Shown here: in pieces, positions 25,296 through 36,200 of the stretch | Layout: each line of letters begins with the position of its first letter | Numbering within the stretch: position 1 is the stretch's first letter | Assembly (NCBI GenBank): GCA_037074505.1 | Contig: CM073481.1 | Location: 41,512,501-41,576,500, forward strand | Reading direction: 5' to 3' | DNA from: Albizia julibrissin | Lineage: Eukaryota; Streptophyta; Magnoliopsida; Fabales; Fabaceae | Length of the DNA: 64,000 nt | The notes under the pieces: model-generated | Told to the model about the DNA's origin: nothing | The model's input: the letters and a program-made list of their open reading frames with translations, nothing else | Databases searched by the model: none | Made by a program: the position numbers and the translations under genes

Positions 25296-25430
25296 TTTAT
25301 AATATTATCTGATATCTAGTTTGGGGTTCATAGTTTCTCCCCCAAGATAAGTATCTCCTCTGATATTCAAACTCGAGACCTAAAAGGAGCTAGCGAGACT
25401 TTACATTGCTAGACCAACTCCATGATGGTA
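25296..25430 (-). mobile_element. tRNA-derived SINE
   Basis: Flanked by 17-bp direct repeats GGTTAGTYATTCATTTT (25279-25295 and 25431-25447, one mismatch). On the minus strand the head contains a box-A-like segment (TTGGTCTAGCAATG) and, about 30 bp later, a box-B-like segment (GTCTCGAGTTTGAATATC, compare GGTTCGAATCC). It ends in an A-rich tail (minus strand AAAAAAA, about 25300). Length, internal Pol III promoter layout and long TSDs all fit a SINE. The family is not identified. Confidence 0.75.
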
Positions 25431-25447
25431 GGTTAGTTATTCATTTT

Positions 25448-26155
25448 ACAATGTGGTGAATTAATGTTGGAATTAAGTTGAAAAATGTGTCAAAATTTAT
25501 TCTAATTGTACCTGACACCCCTCTTTTTTTTTTAACAATAAAGTTCAAACCTATAAGGCTACATCATCATATCTAACGCTATGACAAACGAAAAAATCAG
25601 GAACTGAAGTAAAGAAAAAAGTTTCTCCAATGGAGTAAGAAAAGGACACAACTTCTCTCTTTTGTGTCTTACATCCGCTACCTCTTTTTTTTTGCCCCCT
25701 CTCAATTCTCAACTCTCCACCCTCCAATCGCTTCAAGCCACATTGCCCCTCCTGTAACATCCTAAAATTTATTAAAAGGTTAAATTCCCAAAAAGAAAAT
25801 TAAATGGTGCTAGAGATTAATCTTGGGAATTAAAAGCCAAATTATGAAACCTATGAAATATATGGGATCTTAAATTAGACAAAGTGAAAATTATGGTATT
25901 GTGTGTGTAATTAATAGGATAAGAAAATACCTATATATATATATAATATTAAAATACACACATTTCCCTTGCTTCACATACTCCTCACGCATCACTCATG
26001 ACACTTGTCAAACTCCTTCATCTCACCACTTCATTAATTTAATGATAAAATATTAATTACTACCCCATGTGTCACACACACACTCTTTTAATAAATTAAA
26101 ATATTTATCACTCTCATTCTCTCATACACATACGGCAACACACCTACACACTCCT
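25448..26155. other. Intergenic, nothing recognised
   Basis: AT-rich sequence with a TA run near 25930. Small frames at 25551-25760 show no similarity I recognise. Homology to the OSC intron 1 ends at about 26160. Confidence 0.5.
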
Positions 26156-26370
26156 CATTCGTTGTGAGAAGTTAAAGAGTAATAAACAAAAGAAAAGGAA
26201 AGAGATAACCCATAGAAAAAATGCACGAATTAACTTGTATTTGATAAACGATGGATGACATATATATTCATATACATACACACACACACATCTAAGGGTA
26301 TGGATTGAACATGATTGAGATAGAATATATGGAGGTAAGAAAAGAGAAGAAATGTAAGAAAATAGAAAAC

Positions 26371-26571
26371 CTGAAAACGCCATAGAAGATCTCCACAGGG
26401 CTTGAGTTTAAATCGATTATTGTAAAAGTCTTGACGAGCAGCTTCAACCTCAGCAAGTTCTTCAGGAGTCCCTTCATCTTCATGAAACTCCCATACTTGC
26501 CTTCCGGCAAAGTTGTTTGTACTGAATAAGTATGGGTCATTCTCTCCCTCTCCTACCTTCAGCCTCCACAT
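26371..26571 (-). pseudogene. Orphan OSC exon 1 (inverted duplicate)
   Basis: A 201-bp minus-strand exon starts with ATG at 26571 and ends CAG followed by GTTTTC, exactly like exon 1 of the intact OSC at 36201-36401. It encodes 67 residues, of which 62 are identical by my alignment (both have STNNFAGRQVWEFHEDEGTP and KPCGDLLWRFQ). Homology extends about 70 bp upstream (TTATAAATTAAATTT before the start) and about 200 bp into intron 1 (to about 26160). No exon 2 follows within the unique sequence to its left, nor in 5815-8065. It is either a truncated duplicate or the first exon of a second OSC gene whose intron took in the transposons, with later exons beyond the left edge. The exon itself is intact, with no stop. 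Confidence 0.85.
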
Positions 26572-26665
26572 TTTGATCTCTCTCTCTCACTCTGTGATCT
26601 CTCGTATATCTGTCAAATTTAATTTATAAACGCCATGCACGTATATTATATATATAGGAGAGGGA
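26572..26665 (-). promoter_or_regulatory. Putative promoter of the orphan OSC exon 1
   Basis: On the minus strand CTCCTATATATATAATATAC lies about 75-95 bp before the ATG, followed by a TTATAAAT stretch conserved with the plus-strand OSC gene. The first is a better TATA candidate. Start of transcription is not determinable from sequence. Confidence 0.4.
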
Positions 26666-28379
26666 AGTCACGTTGTTAAACTTTTTATGCGAATTTACAA
26701 TCTTACCCCCAGTTGTTGTCATTGAGTTTTTTTTTCAATTGTTGCTTCATACTATTAAATAAGAATAAAATTGAAAAATTAATAAATTTTATTATAGGAT
26801 TGAAGAGATTTAATAATTTTTTCCAGTTTCAGTAAAACATATAAAAAATAAATTGTAAATTATTAAAAGAGTATATATTTATAATTATTAAATAATACTA
26901 ATTATATTTTATGTTTTTTACACGAACTAGATACCTTCAACACCTTATGCATAATTGAATATGTCAAATCAAATAAAATGTCATAAAAGATACATTTTTC
27001 AAATTATTTTGTAATTTATTCAAAGTGTTATTAACCTCTGGTTTTATTTATAAGGAAGAGAGAGAGAAAAATTTTGAACTTATTTATATGTCACTTTATT
27101 AAATCTTTTATGTAAATGTACAATTTAAATTTTTATTTATATAATTTTGTCAGCTTTACTCTCTTGAGGTATTGTGTATATTTTTTAGGCGATAAATTTT
27201 TTTTTTGTAATTTATTCAAAGTGTTATTAACTTATGGTTTTATTTATAAGAAAGGGAGAGAAAATTTATATGTCATTTTATTAAATTTTTTTATGTGGAT
27301 GTACAATTTCACTTTTTATTTATAGTTGTGTCAGCTTTATTCTTTTGGGGGTGTACATATTTTTTAGGCGATAATATATTTGCATATTAAGTATGGCTAA
27401 TGTTGAAAAATAACTTATAAAGAGGATCTGCCAGAAGAGTAACTATGACATAAGATTGGTGACTCAACCAAATTAAAGTTTTTTCCTAATGGGATAATTT
27501 ATAGTTGTTTATGTGATTATATATTTACTGTGTGAACTTGATTATAAAACATTTTAATTATTGTCTCGCTTTAGTCTTGAATATGGGAATTTTTTGAGCA
27601 CCTTGCTTTTGTTCTTTATGCAAAACCCCTCTATTTTGTCTCCGGCATTAATTGCTTTTTGCACCCAAATGAGTAATGCTTTTACCAGGTATGTTTTTTA
27701 TTTCCTCATCTTTTTGGTTGTTTATCAATTAATCTAAATCATTCCTTCGTATTAATTAGGTATTAATTAGGGGTAAGGTCAAAATGTTACTCCCTCCTTG
27801 CATGTCTTTTTTGATTATAACATACTTATAACGGAATTACGCGCAATCGATTAAAATTACCTTATCCTTACCTTTTTATAAAAGATATTTAATCAAATCA
27901 AATTAATGAAAAAGATTGGTTAGAGACACTAAAAAATATAATTTTTTTTGTAAAAAATTGCCTCATTTAGGTAGAAGGGATAAAATATGTGGCGATCAAA
28001 AAAAAAAGAGAGAAGAGATGAGAGAGAACGGAGAACGTAGCGGAGTGAGATGTGGCGGTGGTAGGTCTAGCATTGAAGAGGATAGCGGAGGGAGAGAGTG
28101 AGATGAGGGCGGAGGTAAGTCGAGGAAGGGAAACACAGAGGGGGATGGGGGGCAGATGGAGGCTCAACCTTTAGTGTTTGGATGGAAGGGAAAGGGCAAG
28201 GACAAGGGAAACAAAGAGGAGAGTGAGAGGGTGAGTCCAAGTAGGGGGTGTCTCAACCTTGTATAAGGAGTCTTTCTTATTATCGGGATTTGGAGGGTTC
28301 CTTATAAAACAGGAAGAATAAGAGGACATCGCCAAGGGATGGAAGGTGTTCTTCACAAAAAAGAATGCGGATGTGATGG
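26666..28379. other. AT-rich intergenic region with a tandem duplication
   Basis: No gene seen. 27009-27193 and 27207-27373 are two diverged copies of one segment, both beginning TTGTAATTTATTCAAAGTG and ending TTTTTTAGGCGATAA, a period near 198 bp. Near 27787 there is TACTCCCTCCTTGCAT, like a Stowaway terminus without a partner. From 27980 to 28350 the plus strand is unusually G+A rich and may include the LINE 5' leader. Confidence 0.6.
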
Positions 28380-28399
28380 CCCCTAACCTGAGGGAAGTT

Positions 28400-29695
28400 T
28401 AGATGACGAGTTGTGTGTGAAGAAGGAAACAAACCACAGTATCTTGTTCTGAGGGTTTCAGCAGAGCAATATGCAGCATGGTGTTAGCCCTGGATGAATT
28501 CTCTTATTGTCAAGCTCTTAGAGGCACAGGTATCAAAGTTTGTCCTAATTGATATGTTAAATAGGATGTGCAGCCACAGGATCTTATCAAATTATTACTA
28601 CATTGTTTCATTTGCTAATAGGAAGGATCGTGACGACACATTTCAAGAAGGCCTTTGGATGATTGACGATCACTACCTGATTGTTCAACGATGGAGATCA
28701 AATTTTAATCCTTATAAGGATGACACACAAAGGATGATTGCAATATGGCTTATAATCTTGGATCTACCCATGGAATTCTATAATTTCTAGTCCCTATGGA
28801 TTATAGGCAACATGGTAGGGAAAATGATTAACATTGATCAACCTACGTCAATTTATGATAAAGAGGGATTTGTTCGTATATGCATGGAAATAGATCTTCA
28901 TAACCATCGCTACCCGTATTTACAGTGTGTATAGAGAAGATAAACCAATCATTTATGAGGGGCTTCACTAGGTTTTCTTCGAGTGTGGAAGTTATGGGCA
29001 TAAAAAAAATAATTGTCCAAGGAATACCACCTCCTAGGACGAACATAAAGTGCAAGATGAGAAACTAGGGCATGGTGCTGAAAGTACAGAAGGAAAGAAG
29101 GTCATCAAAGTTACGGCTGAGGCAAGTTGGTAACAAGCAGAATCAGAAACACGACATAGGAGAGAATCGTCATCGGAGATTACCTCAGACCGCAAAACAT
29201 GGTAAGCCAAGATTTTTGGAGGAGTAACTACGACGTAGGATTGATGGGAATGATTGAAGGAATCACTCAAACTCTACAGGGTAGCCAACCATATAAAGAT
29301 TTGGTGGCTAAGAATCAAGGGTGAAGAAAAAACCAGATAATAAGGATATTTGTAAGTCAATGGGATCTCCTAAAGTCAAATATTTTAAATAACACAGGTG
29401 GCACAGAATGAGTTATGGTGGTGTCGAAAAGGAAGAATGAAGTGAAGCCTACGCCATGTGGCAAGGAGAACATACTTAAAGAACAGAAAAAAAAAATAAA
29501 AAAGAGAGAAAAGAACGAGGTTGAGGTGGGACCCATAGCAATTCAAAATTCTTTTTCTATTCTAGAGGCTAACATACATGTAGAAGATAGCATAGGTCAC
29601 ATATATGAGCACGGCTCAATCATGGACTTCAGACCTGTAGGAATGAATGGGTCATCAGCCCAAGAAAACACCTCTGGACTTGAGGCCAAGTAAAA
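28400..29695 (+). pseudogene. LINE ORF1 (DUF4283, CCHC knuckle), broken
   Basis: The DUF4283 domain is readable around 28490-28910: NSLIVKLLEAQ, DDHYLIVQRWRSNFNP, IAIWLIILDLPMEFYN, then after a stop IIGNMVGKMINIDQPTS. A knuckle CGSYGHKKNNC follows near 28983-29015, fitting CX2CX4HX4C only with the first Cys shifted or replaced by Ser. A basic, Lys-rich tail ends with the stop at 29691-29693. This protein is the presumed RNA-binding partner of the LINE. In-frame stops make it a pseudogene. Confidence 0.8.
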
Positions 29696-29854
29696 CCATG
29701 ACATGGAGATGGATTTAAGTAACACTACTAAACCATGTGTTATTGAGGAAGCACAAAATAGTATTAAGAAGAATGAACAGCAATGTTTGAATACGGATAA
29801 TGTCCAGATGAGGGACAATAATCAGTCTTTACCCCCACCTATTGTTTCCCCATA

Positions 29855-32800
29855 AATTACATGATATGGAACTCCAAAGGGATAGGCGCAAAGACATTTC
29901 CTAGCCTGGTTACCCAAATTTGGAACCAATATAATTTGGATTTTGTTGCTATTTTGGAAACTCATGCAAGTGGTCAAAATGTTGAACATAGGATTGCTCA
30001 CCTGGGTTTTCAAGATTACACATACATGGATGCAAAGGGATATAGTGGGGGCATTTGGTGTTTGTGGAACCTAACTATACGTAGCGTTAAAATTCTTAAA
30101 AAGCATATGCAATATATTTATATTGCCAAAATAGTCACAAGGTAATGTGGCTTATGACAATAGTATATGCAAGCCCCAAGGTGATAATGCGGAGGAGCTT
30201 ATGGATGGAACTTTATCGCTTGAATGACACCATCAAAGAGCCCTGGGTTATTGGTGGTGATTTTAATGCAACAATTTTTGAGAATGAGAGAAGGTCAAAT
30301 GCCCAGTTTTGAATTTTTATAGAGCATGAGTTTGGTAGGTGGTTTGAGGAAGTGAACTTGGTGGATATGGGATTCGTAAGTCCAAACTGCTCTTCGAGAT
30401 ATGGGACTACAGAGGCAAGACTCGATCGTATACTTGTAAATGAATCATGGTGTCAGGCATTTCCTAATGCATGTGTATTTCATTTGCCATTTTTTAAGTC
30501 AGATCATTACCCACTCCTGCTCCGTCTTGATGCATGTAGGGAAAACTTAAGAGAATACATACTATTTCAATTTATAGCCCATAGATACTACATGAAGATT
30601 TTGAGAATCTTGTTAAATCAAAATGGGATGACACCATAACTTAGAATGTAAACACTGCCTAGTTTGCAAGGGAATGTAATAGGTGGAATAAGAACACATT
30701 TGGCCACATTAAAGGGGGAAAAAAGATAATGAGGTGCATGCTAGGTTTGGATAATGCCATTTCAAGAGGACAAAATCTTTAATATTATGAGGACCTTTAA
30801 TCGAACCTGTGGAATGAGCTGGATAGTATCTTAATGCAAGAATCTATGTTATGGGCCCAAAAAGCCAAGTTTGACTGGGACATATATAAAGATCGTAACA
30901 CGCGTCTGTTCCATTCTCAAGCAAATAGGCTTAAGAAACGCAATAAAGTTAACACCATTTGTTCTGAAGAAGGCATGAAACTGGGTCTATGATGGTGCTA
31001 AAATAAAATGGTTAGCTACCTACCAACTTATTATCTAATTTGTTTTAATGAAGAATGTGCTTCAAGGGAGCAATTTCAGTGTTCGGTAAACTTCCCCTTA
31101 TAGATAATGTGAACCTACAATGTTGTGGACGTGATGTGGCTAAGGAAGAAATAAAATTAGCCCTCTTTAGCATGGTTGTACTAAAAGCCTTAAGGCCGAA
31201 TGGTTTTAATGCTCTATTCCACTAGAGTCAATAGCATATTATCGGCAAATCTATTGTTAAATTTGTAAAAAATATTTTTGCCAACCCAGAAGAGATTAGA
31301 ATGGTAAATAACACTTTAATTGTGCTCATTCCTAAGAAAGATCCTCCTTAAACTTTTAGGGACCTGAGACCTATTAGCCTGTATAATGTGATTTATAAGA
31401 TAGTATAAAGATCTTATCTAACAGGATGAAACTATTCATATCACATGTTATCTTCCCTAACCAATGCAACTTTGTATCGGGCTGGTACAGTTTAGATAAT
31501 ATATTTATTTCCTAGGAAGTGACACATTCTATGAGAGCTACGTGTGGAAAGTGGGGGTTTATGTCTATAAAAATTGATTTAGAGAAGGCCTATAATATGG
31601 TTAACTGGCCATTCATGATCCAATGTCTCTGAGATTCACAAGTGCTAGCAGAATTTATTAATCTAATATCCTCTTGTGTAAGTATGGTTGCCTGCAATTA
31701 TTGTGGAATGGTAGTAAAGCGGATTATTTCAACTCTTATAGGGGCGTGAGACAAGGTGATCCAATCTTCCCTTACTTGTTTGTAATATGTATAGAGAGTT
31801 TGGCATATCTTATATAGGAAAAATTGCAAATCAGAGAATGGAAACCCATTCGACTCTCTCTGCACCCTCTATCTCATCTTCTCTTTGCAGATGATATCAT
31901 CCTCTTAGCGTAAGCCTCGATAAGCCAAATAAAGGAGATCAATGAGTGTTTAGATAATTGTTTGCAGGCCCGGGGCTCAAGGTTAATCCTAGGCAAACTA
32001 GAATATATTTTTCATATAATGTTAATCATAACAGTGCTTAGAGATTAGCAATCATCTTGGATTTACACCCATAGCTAACTTGGGAAAATACCTTGGTGTC
32101 CCCCTCTATCGTACTCGAGTCAACAAGGATACATCCCAAGAGGTTATCAATAAGGTGAAAGACAGGTTAGCTAGGTGGAAAGCTCAATCCATGTTACTAG
32201 CAAGTAGATCAACTCTTATCTATTATGTCACATCAGCAATACCTGGTTATACTATGCAAACAAATTTACTTCCGGTGGGCACATGAGAGATGCTGGATAA
32301 ACATAATCGAAAGTTTTTGTGGGGTGGCACAGAAGCCCAATGCAAAATGTCCTTAGTAGCATGGGATACAGTTTGTAATACCCGGTTACACTATGCAAAC
32401 AAATTTACTTTAAGTGGGCACATGGGAGATGCTGGATAAACATAATCAGAAGTTTTTGTGGGGTGGCACAGAAGCCCAACGCAAAATGTCCTTAGTAGCA
32501 TGGGATACAGTTTGCATGCCACAGAAATAAGGAGGACTCAGACTTAGACACACCAAACTCCAAAACTACTCAATGCTAAGAAAGTTAGAAAACTCATAAA
32601 TTGTGGGGAGGACCTTTGGGTGAAGGTGGTAAGGGATAATTACCGATGTGGAGGGGACCTCATGCCAAATATCAACATAAATCAGAAGGGCTTCGATGTT
32701 TGGGTTGGCATAAAATTGGCTTGGGACAAAGTAAAAGATAAGGCCTAGCTAATGCAAGGGGAAACAACCATAAGGTGGAAATGGGATTGTAGTGGAGTAT

Positions 32801-33849
32801 TTACAGTCAAGTCCGCCTATGCTAGTATGATGAGTGAACATGCAGGAGCTAACTATATCTGGGATTGGATTTGGAAAATTTAAATCCCTCAACCCTATAA
32901 AATGACACTTTGGCTTGCAGTGCATGGTAACTTGCTGATGAATGTAGCACATTAAACTAAGGAATTGTGATACTTGCTCTCTGTGTATTCATATGCCTAA
33001 AACCATTGTCCATGTCCTACGTGATTGCCCAATAACAAGGCAGGTATGGCGTGATATAGTTGCATTAGGGGAAATGAGGAAGTTCTTCTCTCTTGATCTG
33101 CTCGAATGGATTAAGTGGAATATCTCAGGAAATGCAGCTAGGAAAGACAACTAGAGCCAGCTCTTTACGATTGTTTGTTGGTCACTATGGTGATATAGGA
33201 ACATGTTTGTATTTGAAAGTAAAAAAGTGCCTTGTAGTTCGTTGGTCCATAGTGCGAAAGCAATAGTGGAGAGCATGAAACAAGCTCATCTAAAGCTAGC
33301 AATGTCGAAGCTATTGACCAGCCAAGCGACGATAAGAAATAACGCATGGGAACCACCTGAGGAAGGATGGACTAAGATCAACGTTGATGGGGCGTTCTCA
33401 CATGTCACATCATCTAACGCTTAAGGAGGATTGATTAGAGATGTAGTAGGTGTGTTCATTAAGGGGTTTATCCATCATATTGATGATGGTGAGGCTCTTT
33501 CGGCGGAACTATGGGCATGTGTTCATGGCCTAAAACTTGCGTGGGATCTGGAACTCAAAAGAATCATCTTGGAGTCCAACTCCACCAAAGCAATCAACTT
33601 GATCAAGGGAGAACTGTGTAAGTCACATGCAGATATTATTATCATAAGGAAAGTAAGAGATATAGGGATTGGATTGTTGAGGTGAAATATGCATGTTGAA
33701 GTTGCAACACAGCTGTCGATCTCCTTGCCAAACGTTGGCTAGATGTAGCAAGTGGTTTCCATCTAGTGTCGCAGCCACCAAGTGACCTCATTGCAGTGTT
33801 GAACTTTGATATGGTACATAGACGCCATGTGTCTGAAAGGATGAACTAA
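29855..33849 (+). pseudogene. LINE ORF2 (endonuclease, RT, RNase H), broken
   Basis: The endonuclease starts near 29861 (MIWNSKGIGAKTF, ILETHASG), with VIGGDFNATIFENE near 30250 and the catalytic C-terminal block RYGTTEARLDRILVN ... SDHYPLLL to about 30530. RT blocks: LIPKK near 31325, VRQGDPIFPYLF near 31750 and FADDIILL near 31885 (the active-site Asp pair is kept). zf-RVT is at about 32900-33050 (CDTCSLCIHMPKTIVHVLRDC). RNase H is at about 33360-33760 (WTKINVDGAFS, ALSAELWACVHGLKLAWDL, LESNSTKAINL), ending VHRRHVSERMN and stop at 33847. Multiple stops and frameshifts and a 139-bp tandem duplication (32237-32514) rule out activity. Confidence 0.87.
32237..32514. repeat. 139-bp tandem duplication in LINE ORF2
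   Basis: Copies 32237-32375 and 32376-32514 share ACTATGCAAACAAATTTACT and GTGGGGTGGCACAGAAGCCC and differ by a handful of substitutions. 139 is not a multiple of three, so the duplication shifts the ORF2 frame. Confidence 0.85.
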
Positions 33850-33879
33850 GGATCCTCATTTACTCTTTATAAAAAAAAA

Positions 33880-34440
33880 CAGTGAGAGAGAGAGAGAGTG
33901 TGTGTGTGTAGTGATTAGTATATGAAATGTATCATTTTATGTGTATGAGAGTTACTCCCTCCTTTTTTCCCCAATTCTCCCTATTGTCTTGCTCTTCTCA
34001 ATCTCTTATCCTAGATCTATTATATTTATAACAAATGTTTTAAAAGTCGGACTGGACGTTAAGCCGGAAATGTTAGCGGGTCAAGGTTGAAATGGTCGAA
34101 ACGATTGGATCGTCTAGGCAGGCTGATGACGTAATATTTAAATAAAAAATAGTATTATATATATGTAATAATATATCTAAAAAATAAATTATTTAATAAT
34201 TTAATTTCACGATTTGAGGCTTTGGTAGCACTTAACACAAGATTAATTTAAATTAAATTTTTTTAATCATTGTTAATAAATAAAAATGTGTTTATAATCT
34301 ATTTGATATTTAACTTACTTTATAATTTGGTTTTAATTAATATACATATAAATAAAGAGTATATATTTAAAGAATAATATATAATAAATAATATATAATC
34401 AAAACTTATTTTCCCTCCCTTTCTTTGTTTTTCCTAAGGT
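33880..34440. other. Microsatellite and CCGG-poor relic, no gene
   Basis: (GA)n/(GT)n at 33882-33911. A segment at 34032-34130 starts CAAATGTTTTAAAAGTCGGA, with spaced GGTC/GGTT motifs like a degraded hAT subterminal region. The rest is AT-rich. Confidence 0.4.
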
Positions 34441-35200
34441 ACTGAAAACCGGACCGGACACTGAATCGGTCAAGGTATTGGGTCAAGGGTCAGTGGTTCA
34501 GACCAGGGTCAAACCCGGAGTCAGACTGAGGTCAATTATAAAAAAATATATATAATTTAAATATTTCGTGCATATACCATTTAAAAAACTATATAAGAGT
34601 TTTCTTCTAATCAATAATCTAACATAACATCCTAAACAATAAAGGAAGAGAATAATGAAGGGGAAATAGGACTCCAATCTCACCTCCACAGTTTCTGCCG
34701 GAGATGTAGAAGGGAAGAGAGTAACATTGTGAGAAGCTTCTCCAAAAAGAAAGAAAGACGTGACATTACGCAGGGAAGGGAGTCTGAACTGTGAAAAATA
34801 AAAAATGAAAACCTAAATGAATTGATTGAATTCAATTCAATTAATGAATTGAATATTGATTATTGAATCCTGTGCGTGCCTGTGTAATGAATGACTAATG
34901 AATTCATTGAATTCAAATCAATTAATGAATTGAATATTCAATATTAAATGCCATACGTAAGTATGTTACTTTTTTTTTTTAAAGCAAAACGACGTGGTTT
35001 TACTTGATGTAAGTTAATTTAAAAAAAGAACTGGGCAATCTGGTGTTATGTTGGGTCACCCCAATTCAATTGGGTTATACCGGTTTAAACTTTGGTCAAC
35101 CGGTTCAGTTAATCTCAATTTTTTTGATTTGTTCGGATCAGACTACCGGCCAGTTCACTTGTTTCCGGTCCGAACTGACCGATCTGATTCGATTTTTAAC
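34441..35200. mobile_element. Degenerate CCGG-rich hAT-like MITE
   Basis: The left end ACTGAAAACCGGACCGGACA and the right end (reverse complement GTTAAAAATCGAATCAGATC...GGACCGG) carry ACCGG/GGTC subterminal motifs like the element at 23589-24157, around an AT-rich centre. The candidate 8-bp duplications CCTAAGGT (34433-34440) and ACCGAGGT (35201-35208) agree at only five positions, so the boundaries are tentative. Confidence 0.45.
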
Positions 35201-36127
35201 ACCGAGGTTTTTCCCCATCACTTTCCCTCCCTCCCATACTTATGGCAGGGTTATACTTTTTAAAGAAAGTCAAATATATACTATTTATTAGTGAAATAAA
35301 AAAAAATTAATACCAATTTCTGTGCAAATTTATTTAAAAAAAAGATAAAAAAAAAGAGAATATTGAGATCATAAAATTTTAAATCAGATTTGTTATTAAA
35401 AATTAATAAAAAATTATTAAATTTAATAAATAATTTACCACTCATACATTAAAAAATATTTAATCTAAAATTTTACAAATTCAAAATTATTTTTCTATCC
35501 TTCTCCCGTTTATTTACTTTCCTATTGACATGACATGAGGACCAACTTCACAAGCAACTACGCGTGGGGAAACGTAAAAAGCTAAGACCATATATTTTGT
35601 TTTACACTTTTTTTTAAAAAAAAACCAACTATCAGGTACCAGCTTGCATTGTAGAAACCGAAGCCCGCTTTTTGCCTTTGAAAGGGCATTCCCTCACCGG
35701 TCTCTTCTCCCCTCCTGAACATGGAAGAAGCTCCAAACTGTTTCAGATCAAGGTAAAATGTCGGAAATCAAAAGGCCATGAAAGAAGGCATGAGGTTCTT
35801 TATTTTTGTTAATCCCATGATGATTTTCGTCATTTTCTTATTAATAAACTCCATTTGGTTAGATATTCTCTTCTTCCTCCCTCTGCTCCTCCTACTGCCT
35901 CAATATTTCTCTGCCTGTTTGTGGTTTGCTTTCCATCCATCCGGCTTTTGATTTTTCGCTCCGGTTCCCGGCTTTTTTCCGGCTTCCGGTCGAAACCCCG
36001 GCTCTGGACGGTTGAATCCGGCCTAACAACTAAAGCGGGCTAATGCTTGAAGACAGACCGCTCTCTCCTCCTAGCGACGGTCAGACCAGTCGAACAGTCT
36101 GGTCCGTGCGGGCCTGAAAACATTGCA
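35201..36127. other. OSC upstream region with CCGG-rich repeat
   Basis: AT-rich sequence to about 35500, then mixed sequence. 35930-36125 is rich in CCGG and GGTC/GACC motifs and ends CTGAAAACATTG, like a transposon terminus. Homology to the promoter of the inverted exon-1 copy starts only after this point (about 36128), suggesting that a repeat replaced or displaced the ancestral upstream sequence. Confidence 0.45.
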
Positions 36128-36200
36128 ACATAGGCGCATGACGCTTATAAATTAAATTTGGCAGATACTAGTGATCGCGCGCACACAGAGAGGGATCAAG
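36128..36200 (+). promoter_or_regulatory. Putative OSC core promoter / 5' leader
   Basis: Conserved with the region upstream of the inverted exon-1 copy: GCATGACGCTTATAAATTAA here against GCATGGCGTTTATAAATTAA there. TTATAAAT (36146-36153) sits about 50 bp before the ATG and is a weak TATA candidate. The TATATATA run of the other copy is missing here. Confidence 0.4.

Larger units (their letters stand above)
28380..33879 (+). mobile_element. L1-type LINE with RNase H, decayed
   Basis: Order on the plus strand: DUF4283/zinc-knuckle ORF1; ORF2 with endonuclease, reverse transcriptase, zf-RVT and RNase H; then a short poly(A) at 33871-33879. This is the layout of the plant L1 lineage with an extra C-terminal RNase H. 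Both ORFs are broken by stops and frameshifts. The 5' end is approximate and I could not find a convincing target duplication, as the 3' flank is a GA/GT microsatellite. Confidence 0.87.

Noticed and set aside
29034..29270. A 78-codon minus-strand frame
   Set aside because: Antisense to the LINE ORF1, with no independent support.
34032..36127. One large hAT element spanning the whole OSC upstream region
   Set aside because: The ends CAAATGTTTT and CAATGTTTTC look alike, but the flanks show no 8-bp duplication; kept as separate degenerate repeats.
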